Origin: an uncultured Bacteroides sp.
GTDB lineage: Bacteria > Bacteroidota > Bacteroidia > Bacteroidales > Bacteroidaceae
DNA: 31,607 bases
Direction of reading: 5' to 3'
NCBI GenBank assembly: GCA_905197435.1
Contig: CAJJYX010000014.1
Span: forward strand, 1 to 31,607
The translations under genes were made by a program, and so were the position numbers. Under the pieces are notes generated by a model. It was not told where the DNA came from and made no database searches. It was given only the letters and a program-made list of their open reading frames with translations. This document shows, in pieces, positions 15,149 to 24,412 of this stretch (its first letter is position 1; every line of letters begins with the position of its first letter).

Positions 15149-16354
15149 ATGTATATGAAAATCAATACCGGAAAGGGAACCATTCCCCTCATTACACTTG
15201 TCGGCATTTGGTCTGTCTCTGCATTGACTTCTTTGCCTGGACTGGCTGTATCGCCTATTTTGGGACAACTTACCATCATTTTTCCACATGCCACGGAATT
15301 GGATATACAGATGCTTACCTCGCTACCTTCACTGCTGATAATTCCTTTTGTGCTGTTGGCGGGCAAGTTGGCAGAGAAACGTGATTTTGTGCGTTTACTG
15401 AAGACAGGACTTTGGATGTTTGCCGCCAGTGGAATGCTTTATCTTTTTGCGGGCAAAATGTGGCAGTTGATGGCAGTCAGTGCTTTGCTCGGCATTGGCT
15501 CGGGGTTGATAATTCCGTTGTCTACCGGTTTGGTTTCACGCTATTTCACGGGAGAGTATCGGGTGAGGCAGTTCGGTTACAGTTCTGCCATTAACAATGT
15601 AACGCTGGTGGTGGCAACAGCAGTGACGGGTTATCTGGCGGAGGTAAATTGGCATCTGCCTTTTGTGGTTTATCTGCTGCCGTTGGTTTCTCTACTGCTC
15701 GTCGGCTATTTGAAGGGGAATACCGGCCAGCCGCAAGCTGCAGAAGATACGGTTGCTGTCGTTCCGGCGGAATCTGCACCTGTGATTCCCGGCAAATACG
15801 GTATTCATGTCCGCCACTTGTTACAGTTGATGCTGTTTTATGGTCTTATCACGTATGTAGTGCTGGTCGTTACTTTTGATTTGCCTTTCTTGATGGAGGC
15901 CCATCATTTCTCCAGTGGAAATTCCGGTTTGATGATTTCCTTGTTTTTCCTTGCCATTATGACTCCGGGCTTCTTTCTGGGGCATATAGTGAAGTGGTTG
16001 GGGAAGAGTACGAAATTCTACAGTCTTTTGTCCATAGCAGCGGGTTTGCTGCTGATATGGATCTCGCCCAAGGAATGGCTGATAATACCGGGATGTATGC
16101 TGGTGGGTTTGGGATATGGTATCATTCAACCGCTTATTTATGACAAGACTGTAGATACAGCCATACCTGAAAAAACGACTTTGGCACTGGCCTTTGTAAT
16201 GGTGATGAATTACTTGGCAATTTTATTGTCACCGTTCATTACGGATTTCTTCCAAACCTTGTTTCATACAAGTTCCAAGGAATTTCCGTTTATCTTCAAC
16301 CTCTGCATTACATTGCTTGCCATGTGTTGGGCATGGAGAAGGAAGGGGATTTAA
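15149..16354 (+). CDS. Major facilitator superfamily transporter
   Basis: A 401-residue inner-membrane transporter with 12 predicted spans. The MFS loop 2-3 signature appears as AGKLAEKRDFVRLLKTG, and a glycine-rich span GIGSGLIIPLSTGLVSRYF follows. The cytoplasmic loop between spans 6 and 7 (about residues 190-220, QPQAAEDTVAVVPAESAPVI) is typical of the two-half architecture. The general look is that of drug/H+ or sugar efflux MFS proteins, but the substrate cannot be told. ATG codons at 15149 and 15155 are both possible starts. It is divergent from gadB and convergent with ald. Confidence 0.87.
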   Translation: MYMKINTGKGTIPLITLVGIWSVSALTSLPGLAVSPILGQLTIIFPHATELDIQMLTSLPSLLIIPFVLLAGKLAEKRDFVRLLKTGLWMFAASGMLYLFAGKMWQLMAVSALLGIGSGLIIPLSTGLVSRYFTGEYRVRQFGYSSAINNVTLVVATAVTGYLAEVNWHLPFVVYLLPLVSLLLVGYLKGNTGQPQAAEDTVAVVPAESAPVIPGKYGIHVRHLLQLMLFYGLITYVVLVVTFDLPFLMEAHHFSSGNSGLMISLFFLAIMTPGFFLGHIVKWLGKSTKFYSLLSIAAGLLLIWISPKEWLIIPGCMLVGLGYGIIQPLIYDKTVDTAIPEKTTLALAFVMVMNYLAILLSPFITDFFQTLFHTSSKEFPFIFNLCITLLAMCWAWRRKGI

Positions 16355-16440
16355 GGATTGGGGGAGATTAAGGGTTGGCCGATATTTTGTATTTATACAA
16401 CGCAACCCTTAATTCCTAATCTTTAATACTGAATCCTTAA
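16351..16440. terminator. Nested inverted repeats between convergent MFS transporter and ald genes
   Basis: An outer pair (TTAAGGATT at 16351-16359, AATCCTTAA at 16432-16440) encloses an inner pair (ATTAAGGGTTG at 16367-16377, CAACCCTTAAT at 16403-16413). The RNA would fold the same way in either direction, so it may end both transcripts. It lacks clear T-runs, so the terminator call is tentative. Confidence 0.45.
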
Positions 16441-17541
16441 TTACATTGGTTCATATTTCAGCCCGAATACATCGGCTACAGCTTTATACGTCACCTTGCC
16501 TTCCACTATGTTCAGTCCCAGTGCCAGAGCCGGGTCGTCCTTGCAGGCTTGTTTCCAGCCTTTGCATGCCAAGGCGACGGTGTAGGGCAGGGTAGCATTT
16601 GTCAGTGCCATGGTAGAGGTGAAAGGTACGGCGCCGGGGATATTGGCAACGGCATAGTGCACAATTCCGTCCACGATGTAAGTAGGGTCGCTGTGTGTGG
16701 TGGGGTGAGAGGTCTCGAAACAACCTCCTTGGTCGATGGCCACGTCTACGAGTACGGTACCGGGTTTCATCATTTTCAGCATTTCGCGGGTGATGAGGTG
16801 CGGGGCCTTGTCACCGGGAATGAGGACGGAGCCTATTACCATATCGATGTTTGGCAACTCCATTTTGATATTATGAGTGGAAGAATAGAGTGTTTTCACG
16901 TTTTTCGGCATCACTTCGCTCAAGTAACGCAGGCGGGGAAGGTTGATGTCTGCAATCAGTACCTCGGCACCCATTCCGGCAGCTATCTGTGCGGCGTTGG
17001 TTCCCACGATGCCACCTCCGAGGATAAGTACACGTGCGGGGCGTACACCAGTCACACCTCCCATCAGCTTTCCTTTGCCACCTTGCGGCTTTTCAAGGAA
17101 ACGGGCTCCTACCTGTGTGGCCATACGTCCGGCTACTTCACTCATTGGAGTAAGCAATGGAAGTGAGTGGTCTTCCTTTTCCACGGTTTCGTAGGCGATG
17201 CAGACGGCACCGCTTTCAATCATGGCTTCAGTCAGTAATTTATCGGCTGCAAAATGAAAATAGGTAAATACCACTTGTCCCTTTTTAATCAGTTTGTACT
17301 CCGGTGCAATAGGTTCCTTTACCTTGACAATCATGTCCGCTGCGGCATACGTGTCTTCAATGGTCGGTAAGGTCTTGGCGCCTGCGGCGATGTAGTCATC
17401 GTCGGAGAAACCGCTGTTTTCGCCTGCCGTTTCCTGCACATATACCGTATGACCTCTTTTTACCAATTCGGCTACTCCGGCAGGGGTCATGCCCACGCGG
17501 TTCTCGTTGTTCTTGATTTCTTTAGGTACTCCGATAATCAT
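16441..17541 (-). CDS. ald: Alanine dehydrogenase
   Basis: A 366-residue NAD-dependent enzyme that interconverts L-alanine and pyruvate plus ammonia. The family residues fall at their standard positions: Arg15 (ENRVGMTP), Lys75 (VKVKEP), His96 (FTYFHFAAD) and Asp270 (VDVAIDQGG). The Rossmann motif is LGGGIVGTNAAQIA (about 173-187), with the adenosine-binding Asp in LIADIN. Length and start (MIIGVPKEIKNNENR) are standard. It is a single gene on the minus strand. It could assimilate or release ammonia, which might connect with the neighbouring glutaminase cluster, but no operon link is visible. Confidence 0.97.
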   Translation of the reverse strand: MIIGVPKEIKNNENRVGMTPAGVAELVKRGHTVYVQETAGENSGFSDDDYIAAGAKTLPTIEDTYAAADMIVKVKEPIAPEYKLIKKGQVVFTYFHFAADKLLTEAMIESGAVCIAYETVEKEDHSLPLLTPMSEVAGRMATQVGARFLEKPQGGKGKLMGGVTGVRPARVLILGGGIVGTNAAQIAAGMGAEVLIADINLPRLRYLSEVMPKNVKTLYSSTHNIKMELPNIDMVIGSVLIPGDKAPHLITREMLKMMKPGTVLVDVAIDQGGCFETSHPTTHSDPTYIVDGIVHYAVANIPGAVPFTSTMALTNATLPYTVALACKGWKQACKDDPALALGLNIVEGKVTYKAVADVFGLKYEPM

Positions 17542-17698
17542 AACCTTAGAGTTTTAATTGGGGGGTTAAACATGGCGCAATATAGCGATTTCTCCGTTTG
17601 GGTGTTATTGGTGAATCTATGTTCTTCAACAGAATTTTTATGCATGTTTTAATCAATGATAATTGTTGTTTTCTGTAGGTGGAGAGAACTATTCTTTT

Positions 17699-17706
17699 TA
17701 TATTTG
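17699..17706 (+). promoter_or_regulatory. Bacteroides -7 box for the M23 peptidase gene
   Basis: TATATTTG matches TAnnTTTG, 33 bases before the ATG at 17739. The -33 element is not clear. Confidence 0.5.
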
Positions 17707-17738
17707 CATGCATTTAAATAATATTGACTGTACAAAAT

Positions 17739-19409
17739 ATGAAATACCCTATATTTCTCTCTCTTTTGTTCTTTATCGGTAGTATGCAAAGTGGATATGC
17801 CCAAGAAGCACCCGTTACAGACAGGGTCTCTTTCACTCCACCTTTTGATTTTCCTATTGTTTTCTCGGGTAACTTCGGCGAGATACGTGCCAACCATTTT
17901 CATGGTGGACTGGATTTTAAAACCGGTGGCACTATTGGCAAACCGGTACGTGCCTTGGCAGACGGATATATTTCGCGTATTCGTGTTACCCACGGGTCGG
18001 GATATGTGCTTGATGTGACCTATGACAATGGCTATTCCACAATAAACCGCCACTTGAATGCTTTTGTGGGCGACGTGGCTCGCCGTGTGGAAGACTTGCA
18101 ATATGAAAAAGAAAGCTGGGAGGTGGAGATTACTCCCGAACCCGGTGAATACCCCGTGAAGGCAGGTCAAATAATAGCTTTGAGCGGGAATACAGGATAT
18201 TCGTTCGGTCCGCACTTGCATCTGGATATGATTGAGACGGCTACGGATGAATACATAGACCCGCTGCCTTTTTTTATGAATAAGGTTAAGGACACGACTG
18301 CTCCGCGTGCTGAAAGCATCATGTTGTTTCCCCAGCCGGGCAAAGGAGTGGTGGAAGGTAAACAGGTTCGCCGTGCTTTTCCGGCACGCCCGGCGAAACC
18401 CATTACTGCCTGGGGACTGATTGGTGCAGGTATCCGTGCCTACGATTATATGGACGGAGTGCATAATAAATATGGTGTGAAGACGGTAATTCTTGAAGTG
18501 GACGGCAAAGAAGTCTTCCGTAGCATGGTGGATCGTTTTGCCTATGAAGAAAACCGCTATATCAATTCGTGGACACACGGCCAATATATGAAGTCTTTCA
18601 TCGAGCCGGGCAATCGCTTGCGTATGTTGCATGCATCCAATGGCAACCGCGGATTGGTGGACATCAACGAAGAACGTCCTTACCAGTTTGTCTACACGCT
18701 GAGCGATGCACTGGGAAATACCTCCAAGGTCCGCTTTACGGTGCAGGGAAAGAAGACGACAATTGTTCCGGTGGAACATCGTGAGAAATACGCCCTCAAG
18801 TGGGATAAAGTGAACTATCTGCAGGAACCGGGGCTGGAATTGGTCATCCCGAAAGGAATGCTCTACGATGATGTCTTTCTGAACTATTCCGTACGGGCTG
18901 ATAGCGGTGACATAGCTTTCACTTACCAGCTGAACGATACCCGCATCCCGATGCACGATGCCTGCGATTTGTGTATCGGCTTGCGTCGGCGTCCGATAGA
19001 GGATATGACCAAATATTATGTGGCAGGGGTAAAGGCACGTGGTGAGAAATACCGCATCGGCGGTAAGTATGAGGACGGTTTCATGAAAGTGCGCATACGG
19101 GATTTGGGGACTTATACTGTGGCTGTGGATACTGTTCCGCCGGTGATAACTCCCGTGAACCAAACCCAGTGGGGGCGTACAGGAAAAATCATTTTCAAAG
19201 CCAAAGACAAGGAAACCGGTATCAATACCTATCGGGGTACGATTGACGGGAAATATGCCTTGTTTGGAAAGCCCAACTCCATCAGTGGCAACTTGGTGTG
19301 CGAGCTCGATCCGAGGCATGTGGAGAAAGGGGGCAAGCACGTGGTGGAGATGACGGTGACGGATGGCTGTGGTAACCGGACAACTGAACAGTTTGAATTT
19401 GTGTGGTGA
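17739..19409 (+). CDS. Secreted M23 family zinc metallopeptidase (peptidoglycan endopeptidase)
   Basis: A 556-residue exported protein. The signal peptide MKYPIFLSLLFFIGSMQSGY ends in AQ. A TTG 15 bases upstream is in frame but does not fit. The LytM/M23 domain lies at about residues 40-180: zinc ligands are in HFHGGLDF (His55, Asp59) and GPHLHLDM (His161), with TYDNGYSTINRHLNAF between them. The family cleaves peptide cross-links in peptidoglycan. The remaining 370 residues are beta-rich, Ig-like segments, seen in large Bacteroidetes M23 proteins. Between the second and third zinc motifs is an insertion (DVARRVEDLQYEKESWEVEI) of about 25 residues. It is a single gene, divergent from ald. Confidence 0.92.
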   Translation: MKYPIFLSLLFFIGSMQSGYAQEAPVTDRVSFTPPFDFPIVFSGNFGEIRANHFHGGLDFKTGGTIGKPVRALADGYISRIRVTHGSGYVLDVTYDNGYSTINRHLNAFVGDVARRVEDLQYEKESWEVEITPEPGEYPVKAGQIIALSGNTGYSFGPHLHLDMIETATDEYIDPLPFFMNKVKDTTAPRAESIMLFPQPGKGVVEGKQVRRAFPARPAKPITAWGLIGAGIRAYDYMDGVHNKYGVKTVILEVDGKEVFRSMVDRFAYEENRYINSWTHGQYMKSFIEPGNRLRMLHASNGNRGLVDINEERPYQFVYTLSDALGNTSKVRFTVQGKKTTIVPVEHREKYALKWDKVNYLQEPGLELVIPKGMLYDDVFLNYSVRADSGDIAFTYQLNDTRIPMHDACDLCIGLRRRPIEDMTKYYVAGVKARGEKYRIGGKYEDGFMKVRIRDLGTYTVAVDTVPPVITPVNQTQWGRTGKIIFKAKDKETGINTYRGTIDGKYALFGKPNSISGNLVCELDPRHVEKGGKHVVEMTVTDGCGNRTTEQFEFVW

Positions 19410-19444
19410 CAATGAAGGCATGGCAAAACTCAACAGGCATTTCA

Positions 19445-19502
19445 TCTGTCATGCAGAACATAGTGAAGCATCTCTTCTACTACTCATAAAGCTAATGACA
19501 GA
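19445..19502. repeat. Inverted-repeat-bounded element sharing the GCATCTCTTCT motif
   Basis: TCTGTCAT (19445-19452) and ATGACAGA (19495-19502) are perfect 8-bp inverted ends around a core with TAGTGAAGCATCTCTTCTAC. The core resembles one arm of the 30-bp hairpin at 4244-4314. It lies between the M23 and C69 peptidase genes. It is probably a degenerate dispersed intergenic repeat. Confidence 0.45.
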
Positions 19503-19521
19503 GTTAAATGATAGTGAATTT

Positions 19522-19529
19522 TAGTTTTG
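19522..19529 (+). promoter_or_regulatory. Candidate -7 box for the C69 dipeptidase gene
   Basis: TAGTTTTG fits TAnnTTTG, 57 bases before the ATG at 19586. No clear -33 element. Confidence 0.4.
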
Positions 19530-19585
19530 ACACACCTTCGTGATTATAGAAAAATAGCATTTGAATAACTAATAACAACTGAAGT

Positions 19586-21229
19586 ATGAAAAGTAAAAGA
19601 CTGACTCTTTCCGTCTTGTTTGTAGTGGCAGCCGTGGCGAATGCACTGGCTTGTACCAATCTTATCGTAGGCAAGAATGCCTCCGCAGACGGTTCTACCA
19701 TTGTTTCTTATTCTGCCGATTCCTATGGTTTGTTCGGCGAGTTATATCATTATCCTGCCGGCATGCACAAGAAAGGTGTGCTGATTGACATACACGAGTG
19801 GGACACCGGAAAATATCTCGGAAAGATAGAACAGGCTCGTCAGACGTATAACGTCATCGGCAATATGAACGAATTTCAGCTCACTATCGGTGAAACGACA
19901 TTTGGTGGACGCCCCGAACTGGTAGACACTACCGGTATTATCGACTACGGCAGCTTGATTTACCTTGGTCTGCAACGTTCACGCACCGCCCGCGAGGCCA
20001 TCAAAGTGATGACAGAACTGGTGCAAGAATACGGTTATTACAGCAGTGGCGAGTCCTTCACCATCGCCGACCCTAACGAAATATGGATTATGGAGATGAT
20101 TGGCAAGGGACCCGGTGTACGTGGTGCCGTATGGGTGGCTGTCCGCGTGCCCGATGATTGCATCTCCGCACATGCCAACCAAAGCCGTATCCACCAGTTC
20201 GATATGAATGACAAGAACAACTGCATGTATTCTCCCGATGTCATATCCTTTGCCCGCGAGAAAGGCTATTTCGACGGAGTGAACAAAGATTTCAGTTTTG
20301 CAAATGCTTATGCACCGCTTGACTTTGGCGCTCGTCGTTACTGCGAAGCCCGCGTGTGGAGTTACTTTAATATGTTCACAGCTCGCGGCAACGAGTTCCT
20401 ACCTTATATATTAGGCGATACGGATACCCCGATGCCGTTGTTTGTGAAGCCCAACCGCAAGGTTTCCGTGCAGGATGTGAAGAACGCCATGCGCGACCAT
20501 TATGAAGGTACGCCTCTCGACATCAGCAAAGATTTCGGTGCAGGTCCGTATCATACCCCATACCGCCTTTCTCCGCTTTCTTTCAAGGTGGACGACCAGG
20601 AATATTTCAATGAACGTCCCATTTCAACCCAGCAGAGTGGTTTCGTATTCGTGGCACAGATGCGTTCCGAGTTGCCCGACCCTATCGGTGGAGTACTGTG
20701 GTTCGGCACGGATGACGCCAACATGACGGTATTTACGCCCGTATATTGCTGTACGGATAAAGTTCCCGTATGCTACACTCGCGTGGATGGTGCCGATTAC
20801 ATCACTTTCTCCTGGAACTCCGCTTTCTGGATTTTCAACTGGGTGGCCAATATGGTTTATCCACGTTATGACTTGATGATGGATGACGTGCGTGCCACTC
20901 AGACTGAGTTGGAGACAACCTTCAACGAAGCGCAGGAAGGTGTTGAGGCTGCTGCCGCCAAACTTCTGGAAAAAGACCCTGCCAAAGCGAAAGCATTCCT
21001 TACCAACTATACGAACATCACCGCCCAGAGTACCTTTGATACATGGAAACGTCTTGGCGAGTTTCTTATCGTAAAGTATAATGATGGTGTTGTCAAACGT
21101 ATGAAAAACGGTCAGTTCGAACGTAATTCCATCGGTCAACCGGCAGGCGTAATCCGTCCGGGATACCCGAAGGAATTCCTTGAAGAGTATGTCAAGCAGA
21201 CTGGAGACAGATATAAAATACCTGAATAA
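19586..21229 (+). CDS. Secreted C69 family dipeptidase (PepD-like Ntn hydrolase)
   Basis: A 547-residue Ntn-type dipeptidase. The N-terminus MKSKRLTLSVLFVVAAVANA plus LA is a signal peptide whose removal exposes Cys23 (CTNLIVGKNASADGSTIVSY). In this family the N-terminal Cys is the nucleophile, so signal cleavage would also activate the enzyme. CTNLIVG could be mistaken for a lipobox (ALAC), but the family shows otherwise. Further family parts are GIIDYGSLIYLGLQRSRTAR, FTIADPNEIWIMEMIGKG, WVAVRVPDDCISAHANQSRI and FSWNSAFWIFNWVANMVYPR. It cleaves a broad range of dipeptides, probably in the periplasm, as part of peptide use. It lies 176 bases after the M23 peptidase, with its own promoter candidate. 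Confidence 0.93.
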   Translation: MKSKRLTLSVLFVVAAVANALACTNLIVGKNASADGSTIVSYSADSYGLFGELYHYPAGMHKKGVLIDIHEWDTGKYLGKIEQARQTYNVIGNMNEFQLTIGETTFGGRPELVDTTGIIDYGSLIYLGLQRSRTAREAIKVMTELVQEYGYYSSGESFTIADPNEIWIMEMIGKGPGVRGAVWVAVRVPDDCISAHANQSRIHQFDMNDKNNCMYSPDVISFAREKGYFDGVNKDFSFANAYAPLDFGARRYCEARVWSYFNMFTARGNEFLPYILGDTDTPMPLFVKPNRKVSVQDVKNAMRDHYEGTPLDISKDFGAGPYHTPYRLSPLSFKVDDQEYFNERPISTQQSGFVFVAQMRSELPDPIGGVLWFGTDDANMTVFTPVYCCTDKVPVCYTRVDGADYITFSWNSAFWIFNWVANMVYPRYDLMMDDVRATQTELETTFNEAQEGVEAAAAKLLEKDPAKAKAFLTNYTNITAQSTFDTWKRLGEFLIVKYNDGVVKRMKNGQFERNSIGQPAGVIRPGYPKEFLEEYVKQTGDRYKIPE

Positions 21230-21255
21230 AATTAGGATATTTGAACTTATTCTTC

Positions 21256-21263
21256 TACATTTG
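21256..21263 (+). promoter_or_regulatory. Bacteroides -7 box for the phosphohexomutase gene
   Basis: TACATTTG matches TAnnTTTG, with transcription expected near 21270, about 40 bases before the ATG at 21311. The -33 position holds TTAGG (21232-21236), a weak match. Confidence 0.55.
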
Positions 21264-21310
21264 TATCTTACAGCAAAGTTTATATTAACTATTAAAATAA
21301 TAATGGTCTT

Positions 21311-23053
21311 ATGGAAAATCAAGAACTGATTAAACAAGTGACTGAAAAAGCCGAGAAATGGCTTACCCCGGCATATGATGCCGAAACTCAGGCAGAAGTG
21401 AAACGCATGTTGGAAAATCCAGATAAAACCGAATTGATAGACAGTTTTTACAAAGATTTGGAATTTGGAACGGGCGGTCTGCGTGGCATCATGGGTGCCG
21501 GTACAAACCGCATGAATATCTACACCGTAGGTGCCGCTACACAAGGCTTATCCAACTATCTGAACAAGTGCTTTGCCGGAAAGAAGGATATTTCTGTCGT
21601 AGTGGGTCATGACTGCCGCAACAATAGCGATAAGTTTGCCAAGATTTCTGCAGATATCTTCTCTGCAAACGGCATCAAGGTATATCTTTTCGACGACCTT
21701 CGTCCTACTCCCGAAGTTTCATTCGCCATCCGCCACTTCGGTTGCCAAAGTGGTATCAATATCACTGCCAGCCACAACCCCAGAGAATACAATGGCTACA
21801 AGGCCTACTGGGATGACGGTGCGCAGGTACTTGCTCCGCACGACACGGCCATCATTGATGAGGTGAACAAGGTGACTGTGGCCGACATCAAGTTCAATGG
21901 CAACAAGGATTTGATTCAGATTATCGGTAAAGAAGTGGATAAGGTTTATCTGGATATGGTTCATTCCATTTCCATCGACCCCGAAGTTATCCGTCGTCAA
22001 AAAGACCTCAGCATTGTGTATACTCCGCTTCATGGTGCAGGTCGCGTGCTTATTCCGGATTCATTGAAGGAGTGGGGATTTGAGAATATCAATTGCGTGT
22101 CCGAACAGATGGTGAAGGACGGTAATTTCCCGACGGTGGTTTCTCCGAACCCCGAAAATGCCGAAGCTCTTTCCATGGCTATTGCACTGGCCAAGAAGAT
22201 TGATGCTGACATCGTGATGGCAAGTGACCCGGATGCCGACCGTGTTGGCATGGCCTGCAAGAACGACAAAGGCGAATGGGTGCTGATCAATGGTAACCAG
22301 ACTTGTCTTATCTTCCTGTACTACATCATCAAGAACCGTATCGCGATGGGCAAGATGAAACCGAATGATTTCATTGTAAAGACTATTGTAACCACTGAAC
22401 TCATCAAGGCTGTGGCCGACAAGAACAAGATCGAGATGCGCGATTGTTATACCGGTTTCAAATGGATTGCCCGTGAAATCCGTTTGAGTGAAGGTAAGCA
22501 GCAGTACATCGGTGGTGGTGAAGAAAGCTACGGCTTCCTGGCCGAAGACTTTGTCCGTGATAAAGATGCGGTTTCTGCCTGCTCCTTGCTGGCCGAAATC
22601 TGTGCTTGGGCAAAAGACCAGGGCAAGACACTTTATGACGTATTGATGGAAATCTATGTAGAATACGGATTCTCTAAGGAAACCACCGTGAACGTGGTGA
22701 AACCTGGTAAGAGCGGTGCCGAAGAAATCAAGGCGATGATGGATAACTTCCGTGCCAATCCTCCGAAGGAAATTGGTGGTTCGGCTGTCTGCTTGATAAA
22801 GGATTACAAAACATTGGAGGCTACCGATGCCCAGGGTAACGTAAACAAGCTGGATATGCCGGAGACTTCTAATGTACTCCAATATTTCACTGTGGATGGT
22901 ACGAAGATTTCTGTCCGTCCTTCCGGTACGGAACCGAAAATCAAGTTCTATATTGAGGTGAAGGGCGAAATGGGTTGCCCGAAGTGTTATGCCAGTGCTG
23001 AAGCCGAAGCTGAAAAGAAAGTGGAGGCAGTGCGCAAGTCACTTGGCATTTGA
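21311..23053 (+). CDS. Phosphoglucomutase/phosphomannomutase (alpha-D-phosphohexomutase)
   Basis: A 580-residue phosphohexomutase that interconverts hexose 1- and 6-phosphates, feeding glycogen, capsule and nucleotide-sugar synthesis. All four family sites are present: the phosphoserine loop TASHNPREYNG (Ser154), the metal loop DPDADRVGM (Asp306, 308, 310), the sugar-binding GGGEESYGF (401-409) and the phosphate-binding RPSGTEPKIKF (536-546). The N-terminal FGTGGLRGIMGAGTNRMN also fits the bacterial PgcA-type subgroup of 570-590 residues. It is a single gene, followed by a clear terminator. Substrate preference between glucose and mannose phosphate cannot be settled from sequence. Confidence 0.95.
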   Translation: MENQELIKQVTEKAEKWLTPAYDAETQAEVKRMLENPDKTELIDSFYKDLEFGTGGLRGIMGAGTNRMNIYTVGAATQGLSNYLNKCFAGKKDISVVVGHDCRNNSDKFAKISADIFSANGIKVYLFDDLRPTPEVSFAIRHFGCQSGINITASHNPREYNGYKAYWDDGAQVLAPHDTAIIDEVNKVTVADIKFNGNKDLIQIIGKEVDKVYLDMVHSISIDPEVIRRQKDLSIVYTPLHGAGRVLIPDSLKEWGFENINCVSEQMVKDGNFPTVVSPNPENAEALSMAIALAKKIDADIVMASDPDADRVGMACKNDKGEWVLINGNQTCLIFLYYIIKNRIAMGKMKPNDFIVKTIVTTELIKAVADKNKIEMRDCYTGFKWIAREIRLSEGKQQYIGGGEESYGFLAEDFVRDKDAVSACSLLAEICAWAKDQGKTLYDVLMEIYVEYGFSKETTVNVVKPGKSGAEEIKAMMDNFRANPPKEIGGSAVCLIKDYKTLEATDAQGNVNKLDMPETSNVLQYFTVDGTKISVRPSGTEPKIKFYIEVKGEMGCPKCYASAEAEAEKKVEAVRKSLGI

Positions 23054-23088
23054 GAGGAAAAGAAGAATAATGTATATATAGTGTTCGG

Positions 23089-23127
23089 AAAGGTGTAGCT
23101 CGTGAGAGTTGCACTTTTTCTTTTTAC
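23089..23127 (+). terminator. Rho-independent terminator after the phosphohexomutase gene
   Basis: AAAGGTGTAGCTC (23089-23101) pairs over 13 positions, three of them G-U, with GAGTTGCACTTTT (23106-23118) around a GTGA loop. A T-rich tail TTTTTCTTTTT follows. Confidence 0.85.
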
Positions 23128-23208
23128 TTCTGTGTTGAAAGAAAACTTAAATAAAGACTTAAACCCGATGATTGATGAACAAAACGTTTACAGGGAAGTT
23201 TAGTATAT

Positions 23209-23301
23209 GCAGATTGCGGTTACACACCGATTGGTTGATGTGAATGAGAGTCGTTTCATTCGTAGTTGTTCGTTTGTGAGTGTGTGCTTTCCGCAATCTG
23301 C
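23209..23301. repeat. Long-range inverted repeat between convergent phosphohexomutase and nudC genes
   Basis: GCAGATTGCGG (23209-23219) is the exact reverse complement of CCGCAATCTGC (23291-23301). The arms extend inward with ACACAC/GTGTGT. A T-rich stretch (TTTTATTTTT) follows on the plus strand. It could be a back-up terminator or a folded RNA element; its function is unknown. Confidence 0.5.
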
Positions 23302-23325
23302 TTTTATTTTTCAGCTGTTCATTTT

Positions 23326-24132
23326 CTAATTATTCTCCAGCCACCAGTCTATCAGCCTTCGTGCAATGCTCAGTTTACGCGGTATTTCTGGTAAGTTGTC
23401 TTTGGAATAGAAGGCAGCGGCAGTCAGTTCATCTTCCTGCAGTTTAATTTCCCCACTTTCGTAGTCGGCAATGAAGCCCACCATCAATCCGCTGGGATAG
23501 GGCCAAGGCTGATTGCTGAAGTAGGTGATGTTCTTTACCTTCAATCCTGTTTCTTCAAAAATTTCTCGTTCCACGCATTCTTCCAATGTTTCACCCGCTT
23601 CGAGGAAACCTGCCACCAGTCCGTAGAAAGTCCCACGGAAATTGCGTGCATGCACCAGCAGGATTTCGTTCCCTTTGCGTATCAGCACGATGATGGCGGT
23701 GGAGACGGGAGGGTACATTTCATTGCCGCAATTGGGACACTTCTTCATAATGGGGGTCTGGTGCTCCATGGCGGTGCCACATACGGGGCAGAAGTGGCTG
23801 TGCTCGTCCCAATAGAGTATCTGGAAGGCTTTCCCTGCAGAGCGATATTCATCGGTAGAGATGTAATCATACGATGCGCGTAGGCCTATCATTACCCATT
23901 CATCGGTTTCGGCCACGGGCTGTTTAAGGGCGAATGCACGCACTTGCTTGCCGTTGGGCGGGAATACTTCGTGTATATTACTTCCGGTTTCCGGTGTTAG
24001 GGGGGGCTCTATACTAACGGGGACGCTGTATTTTATTTCTCCTTTTTCCGTATATCCCTTTTTCAGCAGCAGTTGGTCTTTGAAGAAGACGAACCACTGC
24101 GTGGAGGGCTTGATTTCTGTCGAATCTTCCAT
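23326..24132 (-). CDS. nudC: NAD+ diphosphatase / NADH pyrophosphatase, Nudix family (also RNA de-NADding)
   Basis: A 268-residue NudC. A four-cysteine zinc ribbon lies at Cys115/118 (FCPVCG) and Cys132/135 (KKCPNCGNEMYPP). The Nudix box spans residues 175-197 (GFLEAGETLEECVERE then IFEETGL), with the metal-binding glutamates intact. The NudC-specific SQPWPFPxS motif appears as SNQPWPYPSGLM at 206-217. The enzyme cleaves NAD(H) to NMN(H) and AMP, and removes NAD caps from RNA 5' ends. Length and domain order are standard. It is a minus-strand gene convergent with the phosphohexomutase gene. The tracrRNA upstream is transcribed in the same direction but has its own terminator. Confidence 0.94.
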   Translation of the reverse strand: MEDSTEIKPSTQWFVFFKDQLLLKKGYTEKGEIKYSVPVSIEPPLTPETGSNIHEVFPPNGKQVRAFALKQPVAETDEWVMIGLRASYDYISTDEYRSAGKAFQILYWDEHSHFCPVCGTAMEHQTPIMKKCPNCGNEMYPPVSTAIIVLIRKGNEILLVHARNFRGTFYGLVAGFLEAGETLEECVEREIFEETGLKVKNITYFSNQPWPYPSGLMVGFIADYESGEIKLQEDELTAAAFYSKDNLPEIPRKLSIARRLIDWWLENN

Positions 24133-24278
24133 GTTTTATTATTTGTTATAAGTGAATCGTTTTTTTTCTTTGTAAGAGGAAATCAGACATTGAGAGCATT
24201 TGCCCTGCTTTCTTATTCAGGTATTTCCTCTTGTCGGACAAAACTGAAATAGATATGGGATGATTATTTTTTATATAG

Positions 24279-24286
24279 CAAAAGTA
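24279..24286 (-). promoter_or_regulatory. Candidate -7 box for nudC
   Basis: The minus strand reads TACTTTTG, fitting TAnnTTTG, about 150 bases before the nudC start and downstream of the tracrRNA terminator. The -33 element is not obvious and the leader would be long. Confidence 0.3.
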
Positions 24287-24385
24287 TAAAATATAGTGAT
24301 ACGAAGAGTAGTGTTTGGGGAGGAAAGTTTTAGTTGTCAGCAAAAAGGGTGTAAGATATTGGGAATAAATGGATTTCTTGGTAAT

Positions 24386-24412
24386 AAAAAATCCCCCGTT
24401 AAGGACGAGGGA
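24386..24412 (-). terminator. Rho-independent terminator of tracrRNA
   Basis: On the minus strand TCCCTCG (24412-24406) pairs with CGGGGGA (24398-24392) around a 7-base loop, followed by six T (24391-24386). Confidence 0.88.

Noticed and set aside
17649..19445. A 598-codon open frame on the minus strand opposite the M23 peptidase gene
   Set aside because: It is antisense to a well-supported gene with zinc motifs and a signal peptide, and its translation has no recognisable domain.
19586..19660. C69 dipeptidase as a lipoprotein (ALAC lipobox)
   Set aside because: In this Ntn family the Cys after the signal peptide is the catalytic nucleophile (CTNLIVG), which explains the motif better.
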